Shown here: piece by piece, positions 47,272-55,889 of the stretch
Layout of the letters: the number at the start of each line of letters is the position of its first letter
How positions within the stretch are numbered: position 1 is the stretch's first letter
DNA from: Pseudorhodoferax soli
GTDB lineage: Bacteria; Pseudomonadota; Gammaproteobacteria; Burkholderiales; Burkholderiaceae_C
Assembly (NCBI RefSeq): GCF_003337555.1
Contig: NZ_QPJK01000002.1
Location: 682,001-746,000 of the forward strand
Direction: 5' to 3'
DNA length: 64,000 nt
Translations under genes and position numbers: made by a program
The notes under the pieces: generated by a model
Databases searched by the model: none
What the model saw: the letters and a program-made list of their open reading frames with translations, nothing else
Told to the model about the DNA's origin: nothing

Positions 47272-48255
47272 ATGAACATGCCATCCACCCGCCGCGCCGC
47301 GCTCGCCCTCGCGCTGGCCGCCGCCCTGGCCCCCTGGAGCGCTGCGCAGGCCCAGGCCGCCTATCCAGCCAAGCCCATCACCATGGTCGTGCCCTTCCCG
47401 CCCGGCGGGCCGACCGACCTGGTGGCACGCGTGCTCGCGCAGAAGCTGTCCGAGCAGATGGGCCAGCCCATCGTGGTGGACAACCGCGGCGGCGCCAACG
47501 GCAACATCGGCGCGGTGGCGGTGGCCAAGGCCGCTGCCGACGGCTACACGCTGCTCTACAACACCTCGTCGATCACGCTGAGCCCCTCGCTGTACAAGAG
47601 CCTGCCCTACGACGCGCAGCGCGACCTGGCGCCCGTGGCGCTGACGGCCGTGGTGCCGCTGGCACTGGTCGTGCACCCCAGCGTGCCGGCCAACACCGTG
47701 GCCGAGTTCGTGGCCTATGCCAAGGCGAACCCCGACAAGCTGTCCTACGGCTCCGCCGGCAACGGCAACGTGACGCACCTGGCGGCCTACCAGTTCGCGC
47801 GCACCCAGGGCATCGTGGCCACGCACGTGCCGTACAAGGGCAGCGCGCCGGCCGACGTGGACCTGGTGGCCGGGCAGATCCAGTTCATGACCGACACCAT
47901 CAACTCGGTGATGCCCTTCGTGAAGGACAAGCGCATCAAGCTGCTCGCGGTGACCACGGCCAAGCGCATGTCGCTGTTCCCCCAGGTGCCCACCTTGGCC
48001 GAGACCGTGATGCCGGGCTTCGATGCTGGCGCCTGGCAGGGCTTGATGGTGCCGGCGGGCACGCCCGCAGCCGTGGTGCAGCGGCTCAACGCCGAGGTGG
48101 CCAAAGCGCTCAAGAGCGCCGACGTGCGCGACAGGCTGGCCTTGCAAGGCGCCGAGCCACTGGGCTCCAGCCCGGAGGAGTACGGCGCCTACCTGCGCAA
48201 AGAGACGGAGCGCTGGGCGGGCGTGGTGAAGGCCACCGGCGTCACGCTGGAATGA
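47272..48255 (+). CDS. TctC/Bug-family periplasmic substrate-binding protein
   Basis: A 327-aa periplasmic Bug protein with a signal peptide (about 1-30, ending AQAQAA). The mature core has YPAKPITMVVPFPPGGPTDLVAR, DNRGGANGN and HVPYKGSAPADVDLVAGQIQ. It is the third gene of the CoA-transferase operon. A GAAGGAG ribosome-binding site lies just upstream. The 3' end overlaps the convergent ureidoglycolate lyase gene by 14 nt. Confidence 0.95.
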   Translation: MNMPSTRRAALALALAAALAPWSAAQAQAAYPAKPITMVVPFPPGGPTDLVARVLAQKLSEQMGQPIVVDNRGGANGNIGAVAVAKAAADGYTLLYNTSSITLSPSLYKSLPYDAQRDLAPVALTAVVPLALVVHPSVPANTVAEFVAYAKANPDKLSYGSAGNGNVTHLAAYQFARTQGIVATHVPYKGSAPADVDLVAGQIQFMTDTINSVMPFVKDKRIKLLAVTTAKRMSLFPQVPTLAETVMPGFDAGAWQGLMVPAGTPAAVVQRLNAEVAKALKSADVRDRLALQGAEPLGSSPEEYGAYLRKETERWAGVVKATGVTLE

Positions 48256-48742
48256 CGACGCGGACGCCCGCCTCCCAACGCACCACATCGCAGTCCACCG
48301 CCTGAGCCGCACGCTCGACGACCACGAAGTCGCCCGCGTCCACGGCGAGCAGCGCGTGGTGCCAGGTGCCCGGCGCCAGCACCACGCCCTGCGCGCCATC
48401 GGTGATGAAGGCCGCCAGCGCGCTCAGGTCGGGTTCGGGCGCCGCGGGCGCGACGACCAGCACGAAGCGCCGCTGGCCCAGCGGCACGAAGGTCTGGCTG
48501 CCCAGCGCGTGGCGCTCCAGCTCGTTCACGGCATGCGGAAAGCGGCGCGCCTGGGCCCGGAACAGCGCCAGCACGGGGCGCCCGCCCTCGGCCGCGAGCG
48601 CCATGTCGGCCAGCAGGTCAAAGCGTTGCGAGGTACCGCCATTGATGGGGCGGCCCGTGGCGCCGGTCGGCACTTCGACGACGGTACCGAACGGTGCGAA
48701 GGCGGCCGCGCTGAGCGGCTGGACGGACAAGGTGTTGTGCAT
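48242..48742 (-). CDS. allA: Ureidoglycolate lyase
   Basis: A 166-aa cupin-like ureidoglycolate lyase, which splits ureidoglycolate to glyoxylate and urea in allantoin degradation. It starts VQPLSAAAFAPFGTVVEVP and has NGGTSQRFD, HALGSQTFVPL and GTWHHALLAVD. It is monocistronic, divergent from the TRAP genes and convergent with the TctC gene. In this window it is the clearest ureide-pathway enzyme. Confidence 0.93.
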   Translation of the reverse strand: MHNTLSVQPLSAAAFAPFGTVVEVPTGATGRPINGGTSQRFDLLADMALAAEGGRPVLALFRAQARRFPHAVNELERHALGSQTFVPLGQRRFVLVVAPAAPEPDLSALAAFITDGAQGVVLAPGTWHHALLAVDAGDFVVVERAAQAVDCDVVRWEAGVRVVIPA

Positions 48743-48860
48743 GCGCCAATCCTAAGGAAAATCCCCATGCGGCAGTGCAACACGCGCACCTATGATCCGC
48801 GCCCATGCCGCTGGGCCTCGTGGCCGGCGGCTTTTGTTTTTTCGACATTCCTTCGCCTCC

Positions 48861-49382
48861 ATGCCTCCTGAGAACGACCCGGGCCTGCCCGCCGGTCCGC
48901 CCCCCGCCGACGAACCGACCCGCGTACCCCTGAAGATCGAGGACTGGCTGACCGTGCTGATCATGGCCGCGCTGGCCCTGATCACCTTCGCCAACGTGCT
49001 GGTGCGCTACTTCACCGACAGCTCCTTCGCCTGGACCGAGGAGTTCTCGGTGTTCCTGATGATCCTGCTGGCCATGGTGGCCGGCTCGGCCGCAGTGGCG
49101 CGCGACAGGCACATCCGCATCGAGTACTTCAGCGAGGCCGGCTCGATGGCCCGGCGCAAGCGCCTGGCGCAGTTCGGCGCGCTCATGGTGGCGCTGCTGT
49201 TCTTCCTGATCGCGGCGCTGTCGGTGCGCGTGGTCTGGGACGATTTCCGCTTCGAGGAGACCTCGCCGGGCATCGGCGTGCCGCAGTGGTGGTATTCGGT
49301 TTGGCTGCCCATCGTCTGCACGGCCATCGGACTGCGCGCGGTCGGCCTGTTCGTGCGCCGCGGCCGGGCCGGCACACCATGA
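48861..49382 (+). CDS. TRAP transporter small permease (DctQ-like)
   Basis: A 173-aa four-helix membrane protein. It has ADEPTRVPLKIEDWLTVLIMAALALITFANVLVRYF and AWTEEFSVFLMILLAMVAGSA, the DctQ signature. It forms the small membrane subunit of a TRAP importer. An upstream start at 48792 is possible but less likely because the extension is arginine-rich. Its stop overlaps the DctM start (ATGA). Confidence 0.92.
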   Translation: MPPENDPGLPAGPPPADEPTRVPLKIEDWLTVLIMAALALITFANVLVRYFTDSSFAWTEEFSVFLMILLAMVAGSAAVARDRHIRIEYFSEAGSMARRKRLAQFGALMVALLFFLIAALSVRVVWDDFRFEETSPGIGVPQWWYSVWLPIVCTAIGLRAVGLFVRRGRAGTP

Positions 49383-50677
49383 TCGCCGGGCTGCTGTTCA
49401 CGGGCTTCGTCCTCATGATGCTCGCGGGCGTGCCCATCGGGGCCGCCCTGGGCCTGGCCGGCGCGGCCTGCATCGCGCTGGCCAATGCCGACGCCCAATG
49501 GTTCGGCCTCCTGGCCGTGCCGCAGAACTTCTACGCCGGCCTGGGCAAGTACCCGCTGCTGGCGATCCCGATGTTCGTGCTGGTCGGCTCGATCTTCGAC
49601 CGCTCGGGCGTGGCGCTGCGCCTCGTCAACTTCGCGATCGCCATCGTTGGCCGCGGACCCGGCATGCTGCCGCTGGTGGCCATCGTGGTCGCCATGTTCC
49701 TGGGTGGCATCTCGGGCTCCGGGCCGGCCAATGCGGCGGCGGTGGGTGCGGTGATGATCGCGGCCATGTCGCGCGCAGGTTACCCCGCCGCCTACTCCGC
49801 GAGCGTGGTGGGCGCGGCTGCCGCCACCGACATCCTGATCCCGCCATCGGTGGCCTTCATCGTCTACTCGGTGCTGGTGCCGGGTGCCTCGGTGCCGGCG
49901 CTGTTCGCGGCCGGCATGATCCCGGGCTTGCTGGCCGGCGTCGCGCTGATCGTGCCCGCGGTGTGGATGGCACGCCGGCACAACATGGGCCAGCTGGAAT
50001 CAAGCCTGCCACGGCCGCCGTTCTGGCAGAGCCTGCGCGAGGCCGTGTGGGGCCTGGCGGCGCCGGTGCTGATCCTGGGCGGCATGCGCATGGGCTGGTT
50101 CACGCCGACCGAGGCCGCCGTGGTGGCCGTGTTCTACGGCCTGTTCGTCGGCATGGTGGTGCACCGCACGATCAGCGTGCGCGACCTGTTCCCCATCCTG
50201 CGCGAGTCGGGCGAACTCTCGGCCGTGATCCTGCTGGTGGTTTCGCTGGCCGGCATCTTCGCCTACTCGCTGTCCACGCTGGGCGTGATCGACCCGGTGG
50301 CCACGGCCATCGTGAACTCGGGCCTGGGCGAATACGGCGTGCTGTCGCTGCTGATCCTGCTGCTGATCACCGTGGGCATGTTCCTGGACGGCGTGTCGAT
50401 CTTCCTGATCTTCGTGCCGCTGCTGTGGCCCATCGTGCAGCACTACAACTGGGACCCGGTGTGGTTCGGCGTGATCCTCACGCTGAAGGTCGCGCTGGGC
50501 CAGTTCACGCCGCCGCTGGCGGTCAACCTGATGGTGTCCTGCCGCATCGCCAAGGTGCGCATGGAAGAGACCGTGCGCTGGGTCGGCTGGATGCTGCTTG
50601 CGATGTTCCTGGTCATGGTGGCGGTGATCGCCTGGCCGCAGCTCGCCTTGTGGTTACCGGCCAAGCTCGGCTATTGA
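49379..50677 (+). CDS. TRAP transporter large permease (DctM-like)
   Basis: A 432-aa sodium-coupled transport channel with about 12 membrane segments. Hallmarks are MIAGLLFTGFVLMMLAGVPIG, AIPMFVLVGSIFDRSGVA, GGISGSGPANAAAVGAVMI and IPPSVAFIVYSVL. It is coupled to DctQ and followed 25 nt later by the binding protein. Confidence 0.95.
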   Translation: MIAGLLFTGFVLMMLAGVPIGAALGLAGAACIALANADAQWFGLLAVPQNFYAGLGKYPLLAIPMFVLVGSIFDRSGVALRLVNFAIAIVGRGPGMLPLVAIVVAMFLGGISGSGPANAAAVGAVMIAAMSRAGYPAAYSASVVGAAAATDILIPPSVAFIVYSVLVPGASVPALFAAGMIPGLLAGVALIVPAVWMARRHNMGQLESSLPRPPFWQSLREAVWGLAAPVLILGGMRMGWFTPTEAAVVAVFYGLFVGMVVHRTISVRDLFPILRESGELSAVILLVVSLAGIFAYSLSTLGVIDPVATAIVNSGLGEYGVLSLLILLLITVGMFLDGVSIFLIFVPLLWPIVQHYNWDPVWFGVILTLKVALGQFTPPLAVNLMVSCRIAKVRMEETVRWVGWMLLAMFLVMVAVIAWPQLALWLPAKLGY

Positions 50678-50702
50678 TGTTCCCAACGAAAGGAAAGTGC
50701 CC

Positions 50703-51737
50703 ATGAAATTCCGCCACTCCCTGCTCGCGCTGGCTGCCGTCGCCACCGCCTTCGGCAGCTTCTCGGTGCCGGCCACCGCACAGAACTACAAGGCCGAGTA
50801 CAAGCTGTCGCTGGTACTGGGCCCGCCCACGCCCTGGGGCATGGCCGGCAAGATCTGGGCCGACCTGGTCAAGGAACGCACCCAGGGCCGCATCAACATC
50901 AAGCTGTATCCGGGCGTCTCACTGATCCAGGGCGACCAGACGCGCGAGTTCAGCGCGCTGCGCCAGGGCGTGATCGACCTGGCCGTGGGCTCCACCATCA
51001 ACTGGTCGCCGCAGGTCAAGGAACTCAACCTGTTCTCGCTGCCCTTCCTGATGCCCGATTACGCGGCCGTGGACGCGCTGACGCAGGGCGAAGTCGGAAA
51101 AGACCTGTTCGCACGGCTCGAGAAGGCCGGCGTGTTGCCGCTGGCCTGGGGCGAGAACGGCTACCGCGAAGTGACCAACTCCAAGCGCCCGATCAAGTCG
51201 CCCGAGGACTTGAAGGGCATGAAGCTGCGCGTGGTCGGCTCGCCGCTGTTCGCCGACACCTTCACGGCACTGGGCGCCAACCCTACGCAGATGAGCTGGG
51301 CCGACGCCCAGCCCGCGCTCGCCAGTGGCGCCGTGGACGGCCAGGAGAACCCGCTGTTCATGTTCCCCGTGCTCAAGCTGCACAACATGGGCCAGAAGTT
51401 CGTGACGACCTGGGGCTACATGGCCGATCCGCTGGTGTTCGTGGTCAACAAGGAGATCTGGGAGTCCTGGACGCCGGCCGACCGCGACATCGTGCGCAAG
51501 GCCGCGCTGGACGCGGGCAAGCAGGAGATCGCGCTGGCCCGCAAGGGGCTGGTCGAGGCCGACAAGCCGCTGCTCAAGGACATCGCCGGCATGGGCGTGA
51601 CGGTGACCCAACTCAGCGCGGCCGAACGCGACGCCTTCGTCAAGGCCACGCGGCCGGTCTACACGAAGTGGAAGGCGCAGATCGGCAGCGGTCTCGTCGA
51701 CAAGGCCGAGAAGGCCATCGCGGCGCGGCCGAAGTAA
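50703..51737 (+). CDS. TRAP transporter substrate-binding protein (DctP-like)
   Basis: A 344-aa periplasmic binding protein. A signal peptide (about 1-25, ending PATAQ) is followed by LSLVLGPPTPWGMAGKIWADLVKERTQGRINIKLYPG. The ligand-binding GMKLRVVGSPLFADTFTALGANPTQMSW includes the conserved carboxylate-binding Arg, so an organic acid is the likely ligand. An AAGGAAA ribosome-binding site precedes the ATG. Confidence 0.94.
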   Translation: MKFRHSLLALAAVATAFGSFSVPATAQNYKAEYKLSLVLGPPTPWGMAGKIWADLVKERTQGRINIKLYPGVSLIQGDQTREFSALRQGVIDLAVGSTINWSPQVKELNLFSLPFLMPDYAAVDALTQGEVGKDLFARLEKAGVLPLAWGENGYREVTNSKRPIKSPEDLKGMKLRVVGSPLFADTFTALGANPTQMSWADAQPALASGAVDGQENPLFMFPVLKLHNMGQKFVTTWGYMADPLVFVVNKEIWESWTPADRDIVRKAALDAGKQEIALARKGLVEADKPLLKDIAGMGVTVTQLSAAERDAFVKATRPVYTKWKAQIGSGLVDKAEKAIAARPK

Positions 51738-51791
51738 GGCACCGCGGCATCCGGCGGCGGCCCAGCGCAAGGCTGCCGCCCGGCGAGCGCT

Positions 51792-52205
51792 TCAGCGCAG
51801 GTACTCGCCGCTGGCCTCGGGCTGGAACAGCAGGGCCTGCACCTGCAGCGCGGCGGCCCGGCCATCGGGCAGCGCCCAGCACGCCATCTCGCCCACCTTC
51901 GCACCGAGCAGCGCCGTGCCGATCGGCGACAGCACCGAGACCTGCCCCTGCGCGGCATCGGCCTCGGAGGGGTACACCAGCGTCAGCTCGCGCGGCCCGG
52001 CGCCTGATGCATCGGCCACCCGCACCCGCGAGCGCATCGTCACAACGTCGGGCGCCATGTCGGTGGGCGCCACCAGATCCGCGTTGTCGAGCAGAGCCTG
52101 CACGTCCGCATGCGCGGGGTTGCCGGCATCGACCAGCTTGGCGACGCGCACATGGTCGAGTTCGCTCAAGGTGCGGATCACCGCCGCTGTGGACACAACA
52201 TTCAT
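51792..52205 (-). CDS. rnk: Regulator of nucleoside diphosphate kinase (Rnk-like, GreA/GreB C-terminal domain)
   Basis: A 137-aa protein of the length of E. coli Rnk (136 aa), a GreA-like RNA polymerase-binding factor. An N-terminal short helical part (RTLSELDHVRVAKLVD) precedes the GreA/B C-terminal FKBP-like domain (RVRVADASGAGPRELTLVYPSEAD, SVLSPIGTALLGAKVGE). The ATG at 52205 follows GGAGTGTGAA. It is convergent with the TRAP operon. The terminator of the glt operon lies just upstream of it. Confidence 0.85.
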   Translation of the reverse strand: MNVVSTAAVIRTLSELDHVRVAKLVDAGNPAHADVQALLDNADLVAPTDMAPDVVTMRSRVRVADASGAGPRELTLVYPSEADAAQGQVSVLSPIGTALLGAKVGEMACWALPDGRAAALQVQALLFQPEASGEYLR

Positions 52206-52226
52206 TTCACACTCCTGCATCGGAAA

Positions 52227-52253
52227 AAGAAAACGCCGGGTGGAAGCCCGGCG
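52227..52253 (-). terminator. Rho-independent terminator of gltIJKL
   Basis: A perfect 7-bp stem CGCCGGG/CCCGGCG (52234-52240 and 52247-52253) is followed on the minus strand by TTTTCTTTTTCC. It lies about 170 nt after the gltL stop and 29 nt before rnk, so it ends the gltJKL message before it enters rnk. Confidence 0.8.
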
Positions 52254-52304
52254 ATCCGATATGGCGAAGAAGAAGAGGAAGGTTCGCCGGGCTCAGGAGG
52301 GTGC

Positions 52305-52323
52305 GGCGGGCTTTCGGCCCGCC
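52305..52323. other. Hairpin in the gltL 3' untranslated region
   Basis: A perfect 7-bp stem GGCGGGC/GCCCGCC with a 5-nt loop sits in the 218-bp gap between rnk and gltL. No T-run follows on either strand, so this is probably an RNA-stabilising or secondary terminator structure. Confidence 0.4.
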
Positions 52324-52423
52324 ACCATGGGGCGGCCGGCCGTCACCTGGTCCGCGCGCACGTCTGCACGCACTGCGAAGCAGCGGTGCAGAGGGGACGG
52401 AACCAGGCGCATGGGAACGGCTT

Positions 52424-53173
52424 TCAGTGTTGCAGGATCTTGTTCAGGAAGTCCTTGGTCCGGGGCTGGCGAGCGTCCGGGTTGCCGAAGAAGTCTTCCT
52501 TGGAGCAGTCCTCAAGGATACGCCCACCCACGTCGATGAAGATCACGCGGTTGGCCACCTTGCGGGCAAAGCCCATCTCGTGGGTCACGACCATCATGGT
52601 CATGCCTTCCTTGGCCAGACCCACCATCACGTCCAGCACCTCGCCGACCATCTCGGGGTCGAGCGCCGAAGTGGGTTCGTCGAACAGCATCACGATCGGG
52701 TCCATCGACAGCGCGCGCGCGATCGCCACGCGCTGCTGCTGGCCGCCCGACAGCTGGCCCGGGAACTTGTCCTTGTGCGCCATCAGGCCCACGCGGTCCA
52801 GCATCTTGAGGCCACGCGTCTTGGCCTCGTCGGCGCTGCGGCCCAGCACCTTGATCTGCGCGATCGTCAGGTTCTCGGTCACCGACAGGTGCGGGAACAG
52901 TTCGAAATGCTGGAACACCATGCCGACCTTGGAGCGCAGCTTGGGCAGATCGGTCTTGGGATCCGTGACCCCGATGCCGTTGACCACGATGCTGCCCTTC
53001 TGGATGGGCTCCAGCGCGTTGACGGTCTTGATCAGCGTGGACTTGCCCGAGCCGGACGGCCCGCAGACCACCACCACGTCGCCCTTGTTGATGTTCACAT
53101 TGCAGTTGTTGAGCACCTGCACCGGGCCGTACCACTTGGACACGTCCTTGATTTGGATCATTTGTTCAGCCAT
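52424..53173 (-). CDS. gltL: Glutamate/aspartate ABC importer ATP-binding protein
   Basis: A 249-aa ATPase of the polar amino acid family. Walker [10 protein letters not shown], signature LSGGQQQR, Walker [15 protein letters not shown] and switch THEMGFA are all present. It powers GltJK. It starts 27 nt after gltK, and its transcript ends at the terminator at 52227-52253. Confidence 0.95.
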   Translation of the reverse strand: MAEQMIQIKDVSKWYGPVQVLNNCNVNINKGDVVVVCGPSGSGKSTLIKTVNALEPIQKGSIVVNGIGVTDPKTDLPKLRSKVGMVFQHFELFPHLSVTENLTIAQIKVLGRSADEAKTRGLKMLDRVGLMAHKDKFPGQLSGGQQQRVAIARALSMDPIVMLFDEPTSALDPEMVGEVLDVMVGLAKEGMTMMVVTHEMGFARKVANRVIFIDVGGRILEDCSKEDFFGNPDARQPRTKDFLNKILQH

Positions 53174-53200
53174 TTGATTTCTTTCCAGACGGGTACTTGT

Positions 53201-53866
53201 TCAGCGGATGATGGCGATTTTCTTGTGCAGGCGCTTGACCAGCCAGGACAGCGCATAGCACAGCACGAAGTAGACGACCGCAGCGAGCAGGTACGACTCG
53301 ATCGGGCGGCCGAAGTTCTTGCCGGCCGTCTCGAAGCCCTTGAGCATGTCGTAGGCGCCGATGGCGTAGACCAGCGAGGTGTCCTGGAACAGGATGATGG
53401 TCTGCGTCAGCAGCACGGGCAGCATGTTGCGGAAGGCCTGCGGCAGGATCACCAGCGTCATGTTCTGCCGGTAGCTCATGCCCACGGCCATGCCCGCGAA
53501 GACCTGGCCGCGCGGAATGGACTGGATGCCGGCGCGCATGATCTCCGAGAAGTACGCCGCCTCGAACGCGATGAAGGTGATGATGGCCGACATCTCCGCG
53601 CCGATGGGCCGACCGATGAGGAAGGGCACGATCAGGAAGAACCACAGGATCACCATCACCAACGGGATGCTGCGCATGCCGTTGACGTAGATGGCGGCGG
53701 GGGTGTCCAGCCACTTCTTGCCCGACAGGCGCATCAGCGCCAGCAGCGTGCCGAAGAAGATGCCGCCCAGCGTGGCCACGACCGTCAGGAACACGCTGAA
53801 GTAAAAGCCCTTCAGCACGAAGTCGGTGATGACACTCCAGTTGTAGAAGCCGAAGTCGAGATTCAT
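53201..53866 (-). CDS. gltK: Glutamate/aspartate ABC importer permease GltK
   Basis: A 221-aa His/Glu/Gln-family permease. FSVFLTVVATLGGIFFGTLLALMR is the N-terminal hallmark, EIMRAGIQSIPRGQVFAGMAVGMSYRQ is the EAA loop, and five membrane segments are apparent. It starts 1 nt after the gltJ stop, so translation is coupled. The ATG at 53866 opens the standard N-terminus. Confidence 0.94.
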   Translation of the reverse strand: MNLDFGFYNWSVITDFVLKGFYFSVFLTVVATLGGIFFGTLLALMRLSGKKWLDTPAAIYVNGMRSIPLVMVILWFFLIVPFLIGRPIGAEMSAIITFIAFEAAYFSEIMRAGIQSIPRGQVFAGMAVGMSYRQNMTLVILPQAFRNMLPVLLTQTIILFQDTSLVYAIGAYDMLKGFETAGKNFGRPIESYLLAAVVYFVLCYALSWLVKRLHKKIAIIR

Positions 53867-53867
53867 G

Positions 53868-54593
53868 TCAGTGGCCTCCCGTGCCGCCGGCAGCGACGAA
53901 GCCCGGCACACGCGCACGCTTCTCGATGAAGGCCATGATGCGGTTGATGACCATGGCCGAGATGATGTAGAGCACCGTCACGCCCAGGTACATCTCGATC
54001 GGGCGGGCGGTTTCCTCACCGGCCTGCATGGCGAACTGGGTCAGCTCGGCGATCGACACGGCGAACGCGACCGAGGAGTTCTTGAAGATGTTCATGGACT
54101 CGCTGGTGAGCGGCGGCAGGATCATGCGGTAGGCCATCGGCAGGATCACATAGCGGTAGTACTGCCAGGTCGTGAACCCCACGGCCATGCCGGCATAGCG
54201 CTGGCCGCGTGGCAAGGCCTGGATGCCGGCACGCAGCTGTTCGGCGATCCGTGCCGAAGTGAAGAAGCCCAGCGCCAGCACCACGAGGATGAAGGGCGGC
54301 ACATCGCGCGCGGGTGTGAAGATGGCGGGCACCACGTGGTACCACAGGAAGATCTGCACCAGCAGCGGGATGTTGCGAAAGAGCTCCACCCAGGCGTTGC
54401 CAAAGCGAACCCAGCCAGGGCTATTGGGCAGCGTGCGCAGGATGCCGACCAGCGAACCCACGACAAGCGCCACCAGCAGCGCCGACAGGGCGACGGAAAT
54501 GGTCCAGCCCCAGGCCGAGAGCATCCATTGCAAGTAGGTCGGGTCTTTGCCGCCCGGATCCTGCAGGTAGACCTGCCAATCCCAATTTCCCAT
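53868..54593 (-). CDS. gltJ: Glutamate/aspartate ABC importer permease GltJ
   Basis: A 241-aa permease. It reads LQWMLSAWGWTISVALSALLVALVVGSLVG at the N-terminus, WVELFRNIPLLVQIFLWY, and the EAA loop AEQLRAGIQALPRGQRYAGMAVGFT. It is downstream of gltI, separated by a terminator hairpin, with a GAGGAG ribosome-binding site. Together with GltK it forms the membrane channel. Confidence 0.94.
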   Translation of the reverse strand: MGNWDWQVYLQDPGGKDPTYLQWMLSAWGWTISVALSALLVALVVGSLVGILRTLPNSPGWVRFGNAWVELFRNIPLLVQIFLWYHVVPAIFTPARDVPPFILVVLALGFFTSARIAEQLRAGIQALPRGQRYAGMAVGFTTWQYYRYVILPMAYRMILPPLTSESMNIFKNSSVAFAVSIAELTQFAMQAGEETARPIEMYLGVTVLYIISAMVINRIMAFIEKRARVPGFVAAGGTGGH

Positions 54594-54632
54594 CGGGAAC
54601 TCCTCTTTGTCGTCTTTGAATTCGGTTCCGGC

Positions 54633-54663
54633 ACAAAAACGCCCGCTCGAATCGGCGGGCGTT
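54633..54663 (-). terminator. Internal terminator/attenuator between gltI and gltJ
   Basis: A perfect 9-bp stem AACGCCCGC/GCGGGCGTT (54638-54646 and 54655-54663) has an 8-nt loop and, on the minus strand, GTTTTTGTG. It sits 22 nt after the gltI stop. Partial read-through would give more binding protein than permease. Confidence 0.78.
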
Positions 54664-54684
54664 CAGTGCGTCACCCAGTGCAGA

Positions 54685-55581
54685 TTACTTGGCTGCGTAA
54701 TCTTCCATGGGCTTGTCGTTCGGGTTGGCCCAAGCTTGCTTGGTGGCCTCGGACATCGGCAGGCCGATCTTGGTGTTGGTCGGCGGGATGGGCTGCAGGA
54801 ACCACTTGTCGTACAGCTTGGCCAGCGAACCGTCGGCGATCTGGCGCTTGATGCTGTCGTCCACGGCCTTCTTGAAGGCCGGGTCGTCCTTGCGCAGCAT
54901 GCAGGCGATCGGCTCGACCGATAGCACTTCGCCAACCATCTTGTAGTCGGCCGCGTTGCGCGACTTGGAGGCATTGGCCGCCAGGATGGAGCCGTCCATC
55001 ACGAAGGCATCGGCGCGGCCAGATTCCAGCAGCAGGAAGCTGTCGGCGTGGTCCTTGCCCATGACTTCCTTGAAGTCGAGGCCTTCGGCGCGCTTGTTCC
55101 TGCGCAGCGTCTGCACCGAGGTGGTGCCGGTGGTGGTGGCCACCGTCTTGCCCTTGAGGTCAGAGATGCCGTTGATGCCCGAACTGGCCTTGGTCAGGAT
55201 GCGCACTTCTTCCACGTAGGTCGTCACGGCGAAGGACACGTCCTTGGCGCGCGTGGCGTTGTTGGTGGTGGAGCCGCACTCCAGGTCGACCGTGCCGTTC
55301 TGCACCAGCGGGATGCGGTTCTGCGAGGTGACGGGCGTGTACTGGATCTTGATCTCCTTGCCGGCGGCCTTGGAGAGGTCGGCAACGATGCGTTCGCCCA
55401 TTTCGGTGTGGAACCCGACGTACTTGCCATTGCCCAGCGTATAGGACAGGGCCGAGGAGTCGCGCACGCCGAGGCTGATGCTGCCGCTTGCCTTGATCTT
55501 CGCCAGCGTGTCGTTGCTTTGCGCGAAAGCGCCGCCCGCGGCCAGTGCCGTGCACACGATAGCGAGGATGTGCTTCTTCAT
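54685..55581 (-). CDS. gltI: Glutamate/aspartate periplasmic binding protein
   Basis: A 298-aa polar amino acid binding protein. A signal peptide (MKKHILAIVCTALAAGGAFA) is followed by NDTLAKIKASGSISLGVRDSSALSYTLGNGKYVGFHTEM. The ligand-binding LECGSTTNNATRAKDVSFA and GKTVATTTGTTSVQTLRR match GltI. It is the promoter-proximal gene of gltIJKL and is followed by a terminator. Confidence 0.95.
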   Translation of the reverse strand: MKKHILAIVCTALAAGGAFAQSNDTLAKIKASGSISLGVRDSSALSYTLGNGKYVGFHTEMGERIVADLSKAAGKEIKIQYTPVTSQNRIPLVQNGTVDLECGSTTNNATRAKDVSFAVTTYVEEVRILTKASSGINGISDLKGKTVATTTGTTSVQTLRRNKRAEGLDFKEVMGKDHADSFLLLESGRADAFVMDGSILAANASKSRNAADYKMVGEVLSVEPIACMLRKDDPAFKKAVDDSIKRQIADGSLAKLYDKWFLQPIPPTNTKIGLPMSEATKQAWANPNDKPMEDYAAK

Positions 55582-55889
55582 TCAAACTCTCCTAAGAAAA
55601 CGGAAGGGAAATAAGACCTTAAACCAGGATATCGGCGTCAGCGGAGATACCCGCATGCCTCTCGCCAACACGAAAGAACCGTGAAAACTGTGGCAATTGT
55701 TTGTCTCTCAATGCGGTCGCGCTGCCGCTGCCATCGAAGGAAAAGGTCTTGGTCGCTGCATGGGCAGGAGCACAAGCAGCTTGCATGCCAGGCTCTGCTG
55801 TCCACACCGGGCGCCGCGGACTGTAAGGTCCCCGGCAGTATTCAAGCCAATGCCGATTGAACGCGGCCGGATGCAAGAAACGAATAATC
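55582..55889. other. 308-bp intergenic region upstream of gltI
   Basis: Contains the gltI ribosome-binding site (TAGGAGAG on the minus strand) and presumably the gltI promoter and the LysR terminator. Its AT content is higher close to gltI. No clear -35/-10 pair, palindrome, RNA or ORF was found. Confidence 0.5.

Noticed and set aside
52261-52290. Plus-strand MAKKKRKVR peptide start resembling a eukaryotic nuclear localisation motif
   Set aside because: It lies in the untranslated region between rnk and gltL, lacks a ribosome-binding site, and the continuation is antisense-like. The resemblance is chance.
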